Part shown: piece after piece, positions 45,111 to 54,178 of the stretch
Numbering within the stretch: position 1 is the first letter of the stretch
Layout of the letters: each line of letters opens with the position of its first letter
Source: Flavobacterium sp. CF108
Lineage (GTDB): Bacteria > Bacteroidota > Bacteroidia > Flavobacteriales > Flavobacteriaceae
Length of the DNA stretch: 64,000 nucleotides
Reading direction: 5' to 3'
Assembly (NCBI RefSeq): GCF_900129795.1
Contig: NZ_FQWW01000005.1
Coordinates: forward strand, 62,001 to 126,000
The notes under the pieces: model-generated
The model's database searches: none
Seen by the model: the letters and a program-made list of their open reading frames with translations, nothing else
Told to the model about the DNA's origin: nothing
Program-made: the position numbers and the translations under genes

Positions 45111-45986
45111 TCAATGATAATCATCTGGTTCAATATGAATCAAAACATTTCCTAACTGTGGAATTTTTTCTTTTAAAGTATCTTGCAATTTATGCGATAA
45201 ATCATGTCCTTTTTTTACTGAAATTTCAGCTGATACAATGGCATGAAGATCGACATGATAACGCATTCCGGCTTTTCTGATGAAACATTTTTCAGTTCCA
45301 AGAATTCCGGGTACTGTTAAAGCTTTTACACGAATTTCTTCGACTAAATCATCGTTCATGTTTTCATCCATGATTTCGCCAAGCGCAGGTCTGAAAATTT
45401 TATAACAGTTATATAAGATAAAAAAAGCGGCAAAAAGAGCTGCCCAATCATCTGCAGATTCATAACCTTTTCCCATAATCAGTGCGATCGAAATCCCGAT
45501 AAATGCCGCAACAGAAGTTACAGCATCACTGCGATGGTGCCAGGCATCTGCTGCAAGAGACGAACTATTGGTTTCTTTACTTCGTTTCATAACTAAACGA
45601 TACGAGTATTCTTTCCAAATAATTATGGTTCCTAAAACATATAATGTCCAGGATTTTGGTAAATCATGCGACGATTGAATATTGGCAATACTTTCGTATC
45701 CAATAATCGTTGCTGAAGTAATTAAAAAACCAACAACCAAAAAAGTAATTAAAGGTTCTGCACGACCGTGACCGTAAGGATGATTTTCATCTGCCGGTTT
45801 ATTAGAATATTTAATCCCAAATAGAACCAAACAGGACGAAAATATATCTGCTGTTGATTCGATTGCATCTGCAATCAAGGCGTATGAATTGCCAAAAAAA
45901 CCTGCCAACCCTTTTATCAAGGCTAAGCAGGTGTTTCCGGCTATACTAAAAATAGTAGCTTTTATAGCTTTTTGTTCATCTGTCAT
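45111..45986 (-). CDS. Cation diffusion facilitator (CDF) metal exporter
   Basis: The 291-residue inner-membrane protein has six predicted helices. The divalent-metal site is visible: ALIADAIESTADIFSS with Asp residues in the second helix, and AADAWHHRSDAV in the fifth. HPYGHGRAEPL lies in the histidine-rich loop. The C-terminal cytoplasmic ferredoxin-like domain (YHVDLHAIVSAEISVKKGHD) has metal-sensing His and Asp residues. Family members export Zn, Fe, Mn, Co or Cd against protons; the DHHD-like sites leave zinc or iron most likely. Confidence 0.9.
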   Translation of the reverse strand: MTDEQKAIKATIFSIAGNTCLALIKGLAGFFGNSYALIADAIESTADIFSSCLVLFGIKYSNKPADENHPYGHGRAEPLITFLVVGFLITSATIIGYESIANIQSSHDLPKSWTLYVLGTIIIWKEYSYRLVMKRSKETNSSSLAADAWHHRSDAVTSVAAFIGISIALIMGKGYESADDWAALFAAFFILYNCYKIFRPALGEIMDENMNDDLVEEIRVKALTVPGILGTEKCFIRKAGMRYHVDLHAIVSAEISVKKGHDLSHKLQDTLKEKIPQLGNVLIHIEPDDYH

Positions 45987-46040
45987 TTAAAGACATTTTT
46001 TTTCGCCACTCCCGATCGCTATCAGGAGTAGCAAATATTT

Positions 46041-47354
46041 TTATGCTCTTACAATTTTTGCTCCAATAGCTCTTAAACGCTCATCGATACGCTCGTATCC
46101 ACGGTCAATTTGTTCGATATTTTGAATTGTACTTGTTCCTTTTGCAGAAAGTGCCGCAATCAATAATGAAATTCCTGCACGAATATCAGGAGATGACATT
46201 GTAGTTGCTTTTAATTGAGATTCAAAATTATGTCCCATAACCACAGCTCTATGCGGGTCACATAACATGATTTTTGCTCCCATGTCAATTAATTTGTCAA
46301 CGAAAAACAAACGGCTTTCGAACATTTTTTGATGAATCAAAACATCTCCTTTTGCCTGTGTTGCCACAACCAAAACGATACTTAATAAATCAGGAGTAAA
46401 TCCTGGCCAAGGTGCATCAGCAATTGTTAAGATAGATCCGTCGATATCTGTTTTTACTTCATATCCGTCTTTGTGAGCCGGAATATATATATCATCGTTA
46501 CGTTTTTCGATAGTAATTCCTAATTTTCTAAAGGTATTCGGGATCAAACCTAAATTTTCCCAGCTTACATTTTTGATCGTGATTTCGCTTTTTGTCATAG
46601 CCGCAAGACCAATCCAAGAACCAATTTCGATCATATCAGGAAGAATTCTGTGTTCACATCCTCCAAGACTTTCAACACCTTCGATAGTCAATAAGTTAGA
46701 ACCAACTCCGGTGATTTTAGCTCCCATAGAGTTCAACATTTTACATAACTGTTGTAAGTAAGGCTCACATGCAGCGTTGTAAATTGTTGTTTTTCCTTTT
46801 GCCAAAACCGCAGCCATTACAATGTTTGCAGTTCCTGTTACAGAAGCTTCGTCTAGAAGCATATCTGTTCCTTGCAGTCCTTCTTCTGGAGTTTCTACTC
46901 CGTAAAAGTGATCTTCTCTGTTATATCTAAATTTTGCTCCAAGGTTAATAAAACCTTCAAAGTGAGTATCTAATCTACGACGGCCAATTTTATCTCCTCC
47001 CGGTTTTGGAATATATCCTTTTCCGAAACGTGCTAAAAGCGGTCCAACAATCATAATAGAACCACGAAGCGCTCCACCTTCTTTTTTGAAAGCTTCGGTT
47101 TCTAAATATCCAACATTAACCTCATCGGCTTGAAACGTAATGGAACCCGGTTCATTGCGTTGAATTTTTACACCTAAATTACCCAGCAAAGTGATTAATT
47201 TATTGATGTCTATAATATCAGGAATGTTATTAATTCTTACTTTCTCTCCTGTTAGAAGCACGGCACATAAAATTTGTAATGCCTCATTTTTTGCTCCTTG
47301 CGGAGTGATTTCTCCTTTTAAAGGAGTTCCTCCTTCGATTTTAAAAATTCCCAT
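46041..47354 (-). CDS. murA: UDP-N-acetylglucosamine 1-carboxyvinyltransferase, Asp-type
   Basis: The 437-residue MurA starts peptidoglycan synthesis by transferring enolpyruvate from PEP to UDP-GlcNAc. The N-terminal KNEALQILCAVLL loop and the C-terminal ASPDIRAGISLL-like SSPDIRAGISLLIAA segment are intact. The catalytic loop reads PGGDKIGRRRLDTHF: the Cys that fosfomycin alkylates (Cys115 in E. coli) is Asp121 here (codon GAT, 46992-46994, minus strand). In M. tuberculosis and Chlamydia, Asp at this place gives activity and natural fosfomycin resistance. It follows DUF493 and DUF4290 genes in the same orientation. Confidence 0.95.
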   Translation of the reverse strand: MGIFKIEGGTPLKGEITPQGAKNEALQILCAVLLTGEKVRINNIPDIIDINKLITLLGNLGVKIQRNEPGSITFQADEVNVGYLETEAFKKEGGALRGSIMIVGPLLARFGKGYIPKPGGDKIGRRRLDTHFEGFINLGAKFRYNREDHFYGVETPEEGLQGTDMLLDEASVTGTANIVMAAVLAKGKTTIYNAACEPYLQQLCKMLNSMGAKITGVGSNLLTIEGVESLGGCEHRILPDMIEIGSWIGLAAMTKSEITIKNVSWENLGLIPNTFRKLGITIEKRNDDIYIPAHKDGYEVKTDIDGSILTIADAPWPGFTPDLLSIVLVVATQAKGDVLIHQKMFESRLFFVDKLIDMGAKIMLCDPHRAVVMGHNFESQLKATTMSSPDIRAGISLLIAALSAKGTSTIQNIEQIDRGYERIDERLRAIGAKIVRA

Positions 47355-47359
47355 AGATT

Positions 47360-47440
47360 CTTTTTAGGTTCTAAGGTTCTGAGATTCTAAGGTTCTGAGC
47401 TAAAATCTTAGCATCTTAGTAACTTAGCATCTTAGCCCCT
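47360..47440. repeat. CTTAG-rich repeat within the murA transcription unit
   Basis: TTCTAAGGTTCTGAGATTC, followed by inverted pieces CTTAGCATCTTAGTAACTT, fills the space between the DUF4290 gene and murA. The same family occurs around 44870 and 45090. It may form an intercistronic hairpin. Confidence 0.6.
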
Positions 47441-47443
47441 TTT

Positions 47444-48166
47444 TTATTTCTGATTATTGTTTTTTTGAAAAGTTTTAGGTTTACCGCCTTTATTATTGTT
47501 TTTGTTATTTTGAATTTTAGGCTGTCCTGCAGGCGTGATTTTGTTTGACACACGTTTGTTTGTACGCATTAAATCTGTTGTGTTCAACAGCTCTTCTGTA
47601 CTGTGCAGCAAGTTTATTTTTCCTCCGGACAACTCGTATAAATGTTCAAAAATAACATCGTCTTTTACTGTGTCTTTGTTCCAGCTCAAAAATGATTTTT
47701 TCATGTGGTTGGCAATTACCATAACCAATGCATTTTTCATTTCACCATCTTCCCATTTATTGGCAACATCAATCATGTATTTGATATTGTTTCCGTAAAA
47801 TCTGTATTTTGGAAAATTCTGAGGGTATTGTAAAACATCTGGTTTTAACTGCAGTACATCTCTTGAAGGAATTGGGTACGGAGACTCAACATTCAGTTTA
47901 AAATCAGACATGATAAAAAGCTGATCCCATAATTTATGCTGAAAATCCGGCACATCACGCAAATGCGGATTTAAGCTTCCCATAACCTGAATGATATATT
48001 TCGCAGCTTTGTTGCGTGTTTCATCATCTTCGATTGCAGTAGCCTGATCGATCAGTTTTTGTAAATGACGACCGTACTCCGGAATAATCAAACGCTGTCT
48101 TTCAGAATTGTATTCTAAATTATACACAACGTCATTTGCGACTTCTTTTTTATATTTTTCGACCAT
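47444..48166 (-). CDS. DUF4290 family protein
   Basis: The 240-residue soluble, mainly helical protein has conserved segments LEYNSERQRLIIPEYGRHLQKLID and GSLNPHLRDVPDFQHKLWDQL typical of DUF4290. The C-terminus is a basic, Asn-rich tail (KNNNKGGKPKTFQKNNNQK), consistent with RNA or wall-polymer contact, but no function is known. It starts four bases after the DUF493 gene and precedes murA, so the three form an operon. Confidence 0.85.
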   Translation of the reverse strand: MVEKYKKEVANDVVYNLEYNSERQRLIIPEYGRHLQKLIDQATAIEDDETRNKAAKYIIQVMGSLNPHLRDVPDFQHKLWDQLFIMSDFKLNVESPYPIPSRDVLQLKPDVLQYPQNFPKYRFYGNNIKYMIDVANKWEDGEMKNALVMVIANHMKKSFLSWNKDTVKDDVIFEHLYELSGGKINLLHSTEELLNTTDLMRTNKRVSNKITPAGQPKIQNNKNNNKGGKPKTFQKNNNQK

Positions 48167-48170
48167 AAGT

Positions 48171-48467
48171 TTATAATGAAACTATACCTTCTATTGTAGA
48201 AACTTCTTTGTATTTACCAATCACCTCGTCAGAGCTGTTCATGGTAACATCTACAGAAACACTGGTAAATTTACCAGTTTTAGATTTTGTTGTTTTAATA
48301 ACCGCGCCCATTCTGTCAAAAGCTTTTTCAACACGTTCAACATTATCGCCTACAGAAGGCACAATAAATTTGTACAAATATTCTGCTGGCCAAGTATTTG
48401 CGTTGTCTAATTCGACTTTTAATCTTTCGAAAAATTCGGCGGTATTTTTTTCTTTATCGTTCTCCAT
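48171..48467 (-). CDS. DUF493 family protein
   Basis: The 98-residue small ferredoxin-like protein contains YLYKFIVPSVGDNVERVEKAFD and FTSVSVDVTMNSSDEVIGKYK, matching DUF493 (YbeD-like). The fold resembles ACT regulatory domains; in E. coli the relative YbeD lies beside lipB. It is the first gene of the DUF493-DUF4290-murA unit. The role is unknown. Confidence 0.85.
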   Translation of the reverse strand: MENDKEKNTAEFFERLKVELDNANTWPAEYLYKFIVPSVGDNVERVEKAFDRMGAVIKTTKSKTGKFTSVSVDVTMNSSDEVIGKYKEVSTIEGIVSL

Positions 48468-48539
48468 TCGTAATTAAAAATAAACGCAAATATACGGTTT
48501 TGATTTCAGATTTCAGATTTTAGATTTTAGATTTTTTTC

Positions 48540-48690
48540 ATTGGAGAAACTGTAGATTTTTTGCCACGAATTTCACTAATTTACACTAATTATATTGTGG
48601 TGAATATCTTCATAAATTTTACTGACTTTTGATTAATTTTAAAATTAAAATTCGTGAAAATTCGTGGAATTCGTGGCAAACCTTTATATT
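48540..48690. repeat. Inverted GCCACGAATT repeat
   Basis: TTTGCCACGAATTTCACTAA (about 48559) and AATTCGTGGCAAA (ending about 48681) form the arms of an inverted repeat with AATTCGTG repeats inside. It belongs to the family at 19935. Confidence 0.65.
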
Positions 48691-48753
48691 TGAAATACTT
48701 TGCTACTTCGCTTCCCATAATTATCGAAATTACGAGACTAAATCCCATTACAA

Positions 48754-49665
48754 ATGAAAAAGAATCTTTTACTTTTTATAATACTCATATTCAACAATAT
48801 TCATGCACAAGAAATTAAAACTTTAACCTATTTTCAAAATGACACTTTAAAACTAGATTTAGATTTATATCTGCCAAAGAAAAAATCTAACGAAAAAATC
48901 CCGTTGATTATGTTTGCTTTTGGCGGTGGATTTTCTGGCGGAGAACGTACGAGCGAAAAAAACTTCGGAATGTTTATGGCCGAAAACGGTTATGCGGTTG
49001 CCAGTATTTCGTATAGTTTATATATGAAAGGGAAAGATTTTGGATGCAAAGGTGTTTTAACCGAAAAGATAAAAGCGATTCAAATTGGCGTGAGCGATAT
49101 GTGGCAGGCTACTTCCTTTTTAATTGAAAACGCTGACAAATACAATCTTGATTCTTCGAAAATCTTTATTTCGGGAATTAGTGCCGGGGCAGAAATTGGT
49201 TTTCACGCTTCATTTTGGGATTATAAACTCATGAATTTATACAAAAACAATTTGCCGGAAAATTTTAAGTATGCCGGATTTATTGGAGGCTCAGGCGCTA
49301 TTCAGGATATCAATTTGATTACCAAAGAAAAAGCAATTCCGATGTTATTAGCACATGGCAGTAATGACGATACGGTTCCTTACAGTGCTGGTTCACACCG
49401 ATCTTGTCCAACAAATGCTTCGGGCTGGTTAATTTTATTTGGTTCATATGCGGTTTACAATCACATGCAGGATTTACATAAAGATGTTGAGTTGATTACT
49501 TTCTGTGGCGGCGGACATGAATTCTCTGGCTATCTTTTTCATGACGGTCAACAATATGTTCTGGATTTTGTGAATGATGTTTTGAAAGGAAAGAAATTTG
49601 AATCGCATTTGATTGTTCCTTCTAAAAAAGGAAATGCTTCTGGGAAATATTTGTTTTGTGATTAG
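48754..49665 (+). CDS. Secreted alpha/beta hydrolase (carboxylesterase-like)
   Basis: The 303-residue protein has a signal peptide (cleavage near NNIHAQ, residue 19), so it acts outside the cytoplasm. The oxyanion hole is AFGGGFSGG, the nucleophile Ser143 in GISAGAE, Asp in HGSNDDTVPY, and His in CGGGHEFSG. This is the BD-FAE/esterase-lipase fold common in Bacteroidota polysaccharide deacetylation. No CAZyme neighbours indicate a substrate. It is a lone gene flanked by repeat elements on both sides. Confidence 0.88.
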   Translation: MKKNLLLFIILIFNNIHAQEIKTLTYFQNDTLKLDLDLYLPKKKSNEKIPLIMFAFGGGFSGGERTSEKNFGMFMAENGYAVASISYSLYMKGKDFGCKGVLTEKIKAIQIGVSDMWQATSFLIENADKYNLDSSKIFISGISAGAEIGFHASFWDYKLMNLYKNNLPENFKYAGFIGGSGAIQDINLITKEKAIPMLLAHGSNDDTVPYSAGSHRSCPTNASGWLILFGSYAVYNHMQDLHKDVELITFCGGGHEFSGYLFHDGQQYVLDFVNDVLKGKKFESHLIVPSKKGNASGKYLFCD

Positions 49666-49724
49666 AAAAATTTGATCATGTCAAAATTATTATTCTGTTT
49701 CCGGCTAGGTATCTAAAACAAACA

Positions 49725-50030
49725 TTCTCAAACTGGACTGAAGTCCAGCCCTACAATATTTGGCGAGCCTATGGCTCTCTTTTCAATCTAGTTCCAGAAG
49801 AACAATCTATATTATAGAGATGCACATAGTCCAATGATTACAGTAATGATTACAGTATTGACCAAATACTTTTCATAATTTAGTTCCAAAGGAACGATCC
49901 ATATTGTAGAACTGGACTTCAGTCCAGTTACCCCAATATTTAGCAAGCCCACAGCTCTTTTCACAATTCAGTTCCGAAGGAACGATCCATATTGTAGAGC
50001 TGGACTTCAGTCCAGTTTACCAGAATATAT
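49725..50030. repeat. Cluster of ACTGGACTGAAGTCCAG elements
   Basis: The element ACTGGACTGAAGTCCAG (49733) and two inverted copies containing CTGGACTTCAGTCCAG (about 49912 and 50000) surround GGCTCT and GTTCCGAAGGAACGATCCA motifs. This is another composite cluster of the 20-kb family and holds no gene. Confidence 0.8.
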
Positions 50031-50128
50031 ATATCGAACCTAAGCTTACAGCAGGAATATTTACCTAACAAAAATGCTAATTTATTCGCTCTTGATAAAT
50101 ATTCTTTTTAAATACGAATAAGTTTAGG

Positions 50129-50136
50129 TAAATTTG
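50129..50136 (+). promoter_or_regulatory. -7 box of the ATPase gene
   Basis: TAAATTTG fits the consensus and covers the TTG codon at 50134, so translation must begin further downstream, at the GTG at 50155. Confidence 0.55.
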
Positions 50137-50154
50137 CGCTTTATTTTTAGAATA

Positions 50155-50688
50155 GTGCAAAAACAAATCATAGTTCTCATTGGCGGTCCTGGTACAGGAA
50201 AATCTACGCTTATAAACGAATTAGTCGCTCGTGGCTATTGTTGTTACCCTGAAATTTCCAGAGAAGTTACACTCGAAGCCCAAAAAAGAGGCGTCGAACA
50301 ATTGTTTCTGGAACAGCCTTTATTGTTTAGCGAAATGCTTTTAGAAGGGCGTATTCAGCAATTTAAAAACGCTAAAAAAGAACCCGATACTATCGTTTTT
50401 ATAGATCGCGGTATTCCTGATGTTGTGGCTTATATGGATTATATTGGCGATGAATATCCCGAAGATTTTGTAAAAGCATGTGAGAATTATAAATATTCTA
50501 AAACTTTTATTTTACCGCCTTGGGAAGAAATTTATCAGAGCGACACTGAGCGTTATGAAAATTTCGAGCAGGCACTTACGATTCAGAAGCACTTAATTGA
50601 AACGTATAAAAAATATGGTTACGATTTAATTGAGGTTCCGAAAGATACGGTTGAAAACAGAATTCTTTATATCTTAGACAAAATTTAG
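50155..50688 (+). CDS. Small P-loop ATPase (AAA_28-like)
   Basis: From the GTG at 50155 the protein has 177 residues (MQKQIIVLIGGPGTGKSTL). The Walker A is GGPGTGKST, a Walker B-like DTIVFIDRGIPDVVAYM follows, and the PPWEEIYQSDTERYENFEQA segment is the lid region. These are features of the AAA_28 family (NadR/Ttd14 kinase-like). It may be a nucleotide or small-molecule kinase. The GTG start rests on the overlapping -7 box and on proximity to Walker A. It is followed by recQ 65 bases later. Confidence 0.8.
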   Translation: MQKQIIVLIGGPGTGKSTLINELVARGYCCYPEISREVTLEAQKRGVEQLFLEQPLLFSEMLLEGRIQQFKNAKKEPDTIVFIDRGIPDVVAYMDYIGDEYPEDFVKACENYKYSKTFILPPWEEIYQSDTERYENFEQALTIQKHLIETYKKYGYDLIEVPKDTVENRILYILDKI

Positions 50689-50753
50689 CAGCCGGTTTTA
50701 AAGTTGCAAAACTAGAAACTGATTTCTACATTTTTAACTTTAAAACACAGGCC

Positions 50754-52649
50754 ATGCAGGACGCACAGGAAATTCTTTTAAAATACTGGAAACACCAAAG
50801 TTTCCGACCGTTGCAAAAAGAAATTATTGATTCGGTTTTAGAAGGGCAAGACACTTTTGCACTGCTGCCAACTGGAGGCGGAAAATCGATTTGTTTTCAG
50901 GTTCCGGCGATGATGCAAGATGGAATTTGTCTGGTAGTTTCTCCTTTAATTGCCCTGATGAAGGATCAGGTAGCGAATTTGCAGAAAAGAGATATTAAAG
51001 CGATTGCCCTTACAGGCGGAATTCACACAGAAGAAATTATTGATCTTCTGGATAATTGCCAATTCGGAAATTATAAATTCCTTTATCTTTCACCAGAGCG
51101 TTTACAGTCTGACTGGATTTTAGAGCGCATTAAAAATCTTCCTATAAATTTAATTGCTATTGATGAGGCTCATTGTGTTTCGCAATGGGGTCACGATTTT
51201 AGACCGGCTTATTTAAAAATTTCAGAACTTAAAAAATACTTTCCTAAAATTCCATTTTTAGCCTTAACAGCAACTGCAACACCAAGAGTTGTCGAAGATA
51301 TTAAAACCGAATTGGGATTAAAAGACACCAAACTTTTTCAACAGTCTTTTGAAAGAAAGAATATTGCGTACATGGTTTTTGAAGTTGAAGACAAATTATA
51401 TCGTGTTGAACAGATTTTGAAGAAAAATCCGCAGCCGTCTATTATATATGTCCGAAACAGAAAATCGTGTTTGAATATGTCAACGCAATTGCAATCGTTG
51501 GGATTTCGGGCAACATATTATCACGGAGGACTTTCGGCTCAGGAAAAAGATAAGAATATGCAATTGTGGATGTCAGAACAAGCGCAGGTCATTGTAGCCA
51601 CCAATGCATTTGGAATGGGAATTGACAAAGACAATGTAAAAACGGTTATTCATACGCAACTGCCAGAAAACTTAGAAAACTATTATCAGGAATCTGGACG
51701 TGCGGGACGAAATGGCGAAAAATCATTTTCGGTTTTATTATTTAATAATTCAGATGCAAATCAAACAGAACAGCAATTTATAAGTGTTCTTCCCGATAAA
51801 AAGTTTCTGAAAACGATGTACATTAAATTGTGTAATTATTTTCAGATTGCTTACGGCGAAGGTTTAGACGATTCGTATTCTTTTAAAATGAATCATTTTT
51901 GCCATAAATACGACTTCCCTACTTTGAAAACGTATAATGCTTTGCAGTTTTTAAATCAGCAGGGGATCATCACAATGTCTCAGGAATTTTCAGAAAAAGT
52001 TTCAATGCAGTTTTTAATCGAATCGAAAGAAGTAATTCGATACATGAGCCTGAATCCGAATGATGAAGAAATTATTCTGGCTATTTTAAGAACCTATCCG
52101 GGAATTCATGAAATGAAAACACCGCTTAATCTTTCGCTGATTGCAAAAAAATCAAATCACACCGAAGAACAGGTTACGAATCTTTTAGAAAAATTAAAAG
52201 AGAAAGATATTATTGAATACAAATCTAAAAACAACGATGCAACGATTTTATTTAATGAAGTACGCGAAGATGATTTGACAATAAACAGAGTTTCAAAATA
52301 TCTGGAAAAACAAAACAAACTAAAACGCGATCAGCTTTCATCTGTTCTTTATTATATAAAGGAAGATAAAACGTGCAAGAACCGATTGGTTTTGGATTAT
52401 TTTGGAGAAGAAACTAAATCGAATTGCGGCGTTTGCTCTTTCTGTATTACTCAAAAAGGAAAAATCACCGAAGCTGATTCAATTGCCGATAAAATTCTTC
52501 ACTTATTAAAGGCAACTGCACTAACTTCGCGCGAAATTCAGAATCAAATAAAATTAGATGCTAAAGATGTTATTGAGGTTCTTCAGGAATTACTTGAAAA
52601 CAATCATATCATTATTTTGGCCAATAATAAATACGCTTTAAAATCATAA
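50754..52649 (+). CDS. recQ: ATP-dependent DNA helicase RecQ
   Basis: The 631-residue protein is a 3'-5' helicase for recombination repair. The helicase core shows motif I LLPTGGGKSICFQVP (residues about 38-52), motif II IDEAHCVSQWGHDFRP, motif III ALTATATP and motif VI QESGRAGRNG. The zinc site is in the RQC region (CKNR plus NCGVCSFC). A winged-helix segment follows, but the protein ends without an HRDC domain, a common short form. It overlaps fmt by one base (TAATG), so the two are coupled. Confidence 0.95.
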   Translation: MQDAQEILLKYWKHQSFRPLQKEIIDSVLEGQDTFALLPTGGGKSICFQVPAMMQDGICLVVSPLIALMKDQVANLQKRDIKAIALTGGIHTEEIIDLLDNCQFGNYKFLYLSPERLQSDWILERIKNLPINLIAIDEAHCVSQWGHDFRPAYLKISELKKYFPKIPFLALTATATPRVVEDIKTELGLKDTKLFQQSFERKNIAYMVFEVEDKLYRVEQILKKNPQPSIIYVRNRKSCLNMSTQLQSLGFRATYYHGGLSAQEKDKNMQLWMSEQAQVIVATNAFGMGIDKDNVKTVIHTQLPENLENYYQESGRAGRNGEKSFSVLLFNNSDANQTEQQFISVLPDKKFLKTMYIKLCNYFQIAYGEGLDDSYSFKMNHFCHKYDFPTLKTYNALQFLNQQGIITMSQEFSEKVSMQFLIESKEVIRYMSLNPNDEEIILAILRTYPGIHEMKTPLNLSLIAKKSNHTEEQVTNLLEKLKEKDIIEYKSKNNDATILFNEVREDDLTINRVSKYLEKQNKLKRDQLSSVLYYIKEDKTCKNRLVLDYFGEETKSNCGVCSFCITQKGKITEADSIADKILHLLKATALTSREIQNQIKLDAKDVIEVLQELLENNHIIILANNKYALKS

Positions 52650-53596
52650 TGGAAAAATTACGAATTATATTTATGGGAACTCCAGAATTTGCAGTTGGCA
52701 TTCTGGACACCATTATTAAAAACAATTACGAAGTTGTTGGCGTTATTACAGCGGCAGACAAGCCAGCTGGACGCGGACAAAAAATAAAATATTCGGCTGT
52801 TAAGGAATATGCTCTGGCAAATAATCTTACTTTATTACAGCCAACAAATTTAAAAGACGAAAGTTTTTTGGCAGAATTAAAAGCTTTGAACGCTAATTTA
52901 CAAATTGTTGTTGCTTTTAGAATGTTACCAAAAGTAGTTTGGGAAATGCCAAGTTTAGGAACTTTTAATCTTCATGCTTCATTGTTACCAAATTATCGCG
53001 GCGCGGCTCCAATAAACTGGGCTATTATTAATGGAGAAACCAAAACTGGTGTTACAACATTTTTTATTGATGATAAAATTGATACCGGAGCCATGATTTT
53101 AAATTCGGAAATTGTTATTGAACCAACAGAAAATGCCGGGCAGCTGCACGACAGATTAATGCATTTAGGAAGCACAACTGTTATTGATACTTTAAAAGTG
53201 ATTGAAAACGGAAATGTCACTACTACAATTCAGGAAGATAATAACGATATCAAAACGGCTTACAAACTAAATAAGGAAAATTGTAAAATCGACTGGACAA
53301 AATCTGGAGATGAAATCAATAATTTGATTCGTGGCTTAAGTCCTTATCCTGCAGCTTGGTGCTTTTTGAAAGATAAAAATGAAGAATTAAATATAAAGAT
53401 ATATGAAGCCAAACTGGTTTTAGAGGTTCATTCTTATGAAGCGGGAACTTTAATCAGTAATAAAAAAGAAATCAAAATTGCAATAAAAGAGGGCTTCATT
53501 CAGTTATTAAGTCTACAATTACCTGGTAAGAAACGAATGCAAGTAGCAGAATTATTAAATGGGATAACATTTTCTGATAGCGCAAAAGTCTATTAA
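52649..53596 (+). CDS. fmt: Methionyl-tRNA formyltransferase
   Basis: The 315-residue protein formylates initiator Met-tRNA using 10-formyl-tetrahydrofolate. The formyltransferase core is complete: FMGTPEFAVGILDTI, then FNLHASLLPNYRGAAPINWA with the catalytic Asn-His, and the Asp in FFIDDKIDTGAM. The C-terminal OB-like domain follows. It overlaps recQ by one base and is ended by a terminator. The tRNA-Met found later in the window is probably the elongator species and not its substrate. Confidence 0.95.
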   Translation: MEKLRIIFMGTPEFAVGILDTIIKNNYEVVGVITAADKPAGRGQKIKYSAVKEYALANNLTLLQPTNLKDESFLAELKALNANLQIVVAFRMLPKVVWEMPSLGTFNLHASLLPNYRGAAPINWAIINGETKTGVTTFFIDDKIDTGAMILNSEIVIEPTENAGQLHDRLMHLGSTTVIDTLKVIENGNVTTTIQEDNNDIKTAYKLNKENCKIDWTKSGDEINNLIRGLSPYPAAWCFLKDKNEELNIKIYEAKLVLEVHSYEAGTLISNKKEIKIAIKEGFIQLLSLQLPGKKRMQVAELLNGITFSDSAKVY

Positions 53597-53603
53597 GGTC
53601 AGT

Positions 53604-53628
53604 AAAACAGGGGTTTTTACCTGTTTTT
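53604..53628 (+). terminator. Terminator of recQ-fmt
   Basis: AAAACAGG / CCTGTTTTT with an eight-base loop, eight bases past the fmt stop. Confidence 0.75.
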
Positions 53629-53702
53629 GATCGATAAACAACACGCTTTATGAACAAAAAAAACAAGTTATCAACAATTATTGCTAAAATTAAAGAAAAC
53701 AC

Positions 53703-53732
53703 TTGCACGCAACGGATTTCCTACTAAATTTG
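53703..53732 (+). promoter_or_regulatory. Promoter of the HU gene
   Basis: TTG (53703-53705), a 19-base spacer and TAAATTTG (53725-53732), 44 bases before the ATG. Confidence 0.7.
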
Positions 53733-53776
53733 TGTATTAACAATTTTTTTTAACCAACAATTAATAACTAATTATT

Positions 53777-54049
53777 ATGAACAAATCAGAATTAATCGAT
53801 GCTATCGCTGCTGATGCAGGAATTACAAAAGCTGCGGCTAAATTAGCTTTAGAGTCATTTTTAGGAAATGTAGGAACTACTTTGAAAAAAGGCGGAAGAA
53901 TTTCATTAGTAGGTTTCGGATCTTGGTCAGTATCTGCGAGAGCTGCTAGAGACGGTAGAAATCCTCAAACAGGAAAAACTATCAAAATTGCTGCAAAAAA
54001 TGTAGTAAAATTCAAAGCTGGAGCTGAATTAGAAGGTGCAGTGAACTAA
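53777..54049 (+). CDS. HU family DNA-binding protein
   Basis: The 90-residue nucleoid protein has the HU fold: NKSELIDAIAADAGITKAAAKLALESF, GGRISLVGFGSWSV, and the DNA-binding arm motif RDGRNPQTGKTIKIAAKNVVKFKAG. It bends and wraps DNA. It has its own consensus promoter and a strong terminator, as expected of an abundant protein. Confidence 0.96.
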   Translation: MNKSELIDAIAADAGITKAAAKLALESFLGNVGTTLKKGGRISLVGFGSWSVSARAARDGRNPQTGKTIKIAAKNVVKFKAGAELEGAVN

Positions 54050-54084
54050 GTAAGAAAGTTCTCTAAACTAAATAATATAATTAA

Positions 54085-54109
54085 GACCCTCCTTATGGAG
54101 GGTTTTTTT
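54085..54109 (+). terminator. Terminator of the HU gene
   Basis: ACCCTCC / GGAGGGT with a four-base loop and seven T residues. It overlaps the upstream end of the frame that contains the YqgE gene, which shows that translation of that gene starts later. Confidence 0.85.
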
Positions 54110-54178
54110 GTGCGGTTTAACGATTTTTTTTGTGAATTTAAAAAATTTATGATTAAATTTAATAAAAATTGTAGCCGT

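Noticed and set aside
54095..54178. N-terminal extension of the YqgE gene
   Set aside because: It begins inside the HU terminator and encodes no recognisable signal or domain.
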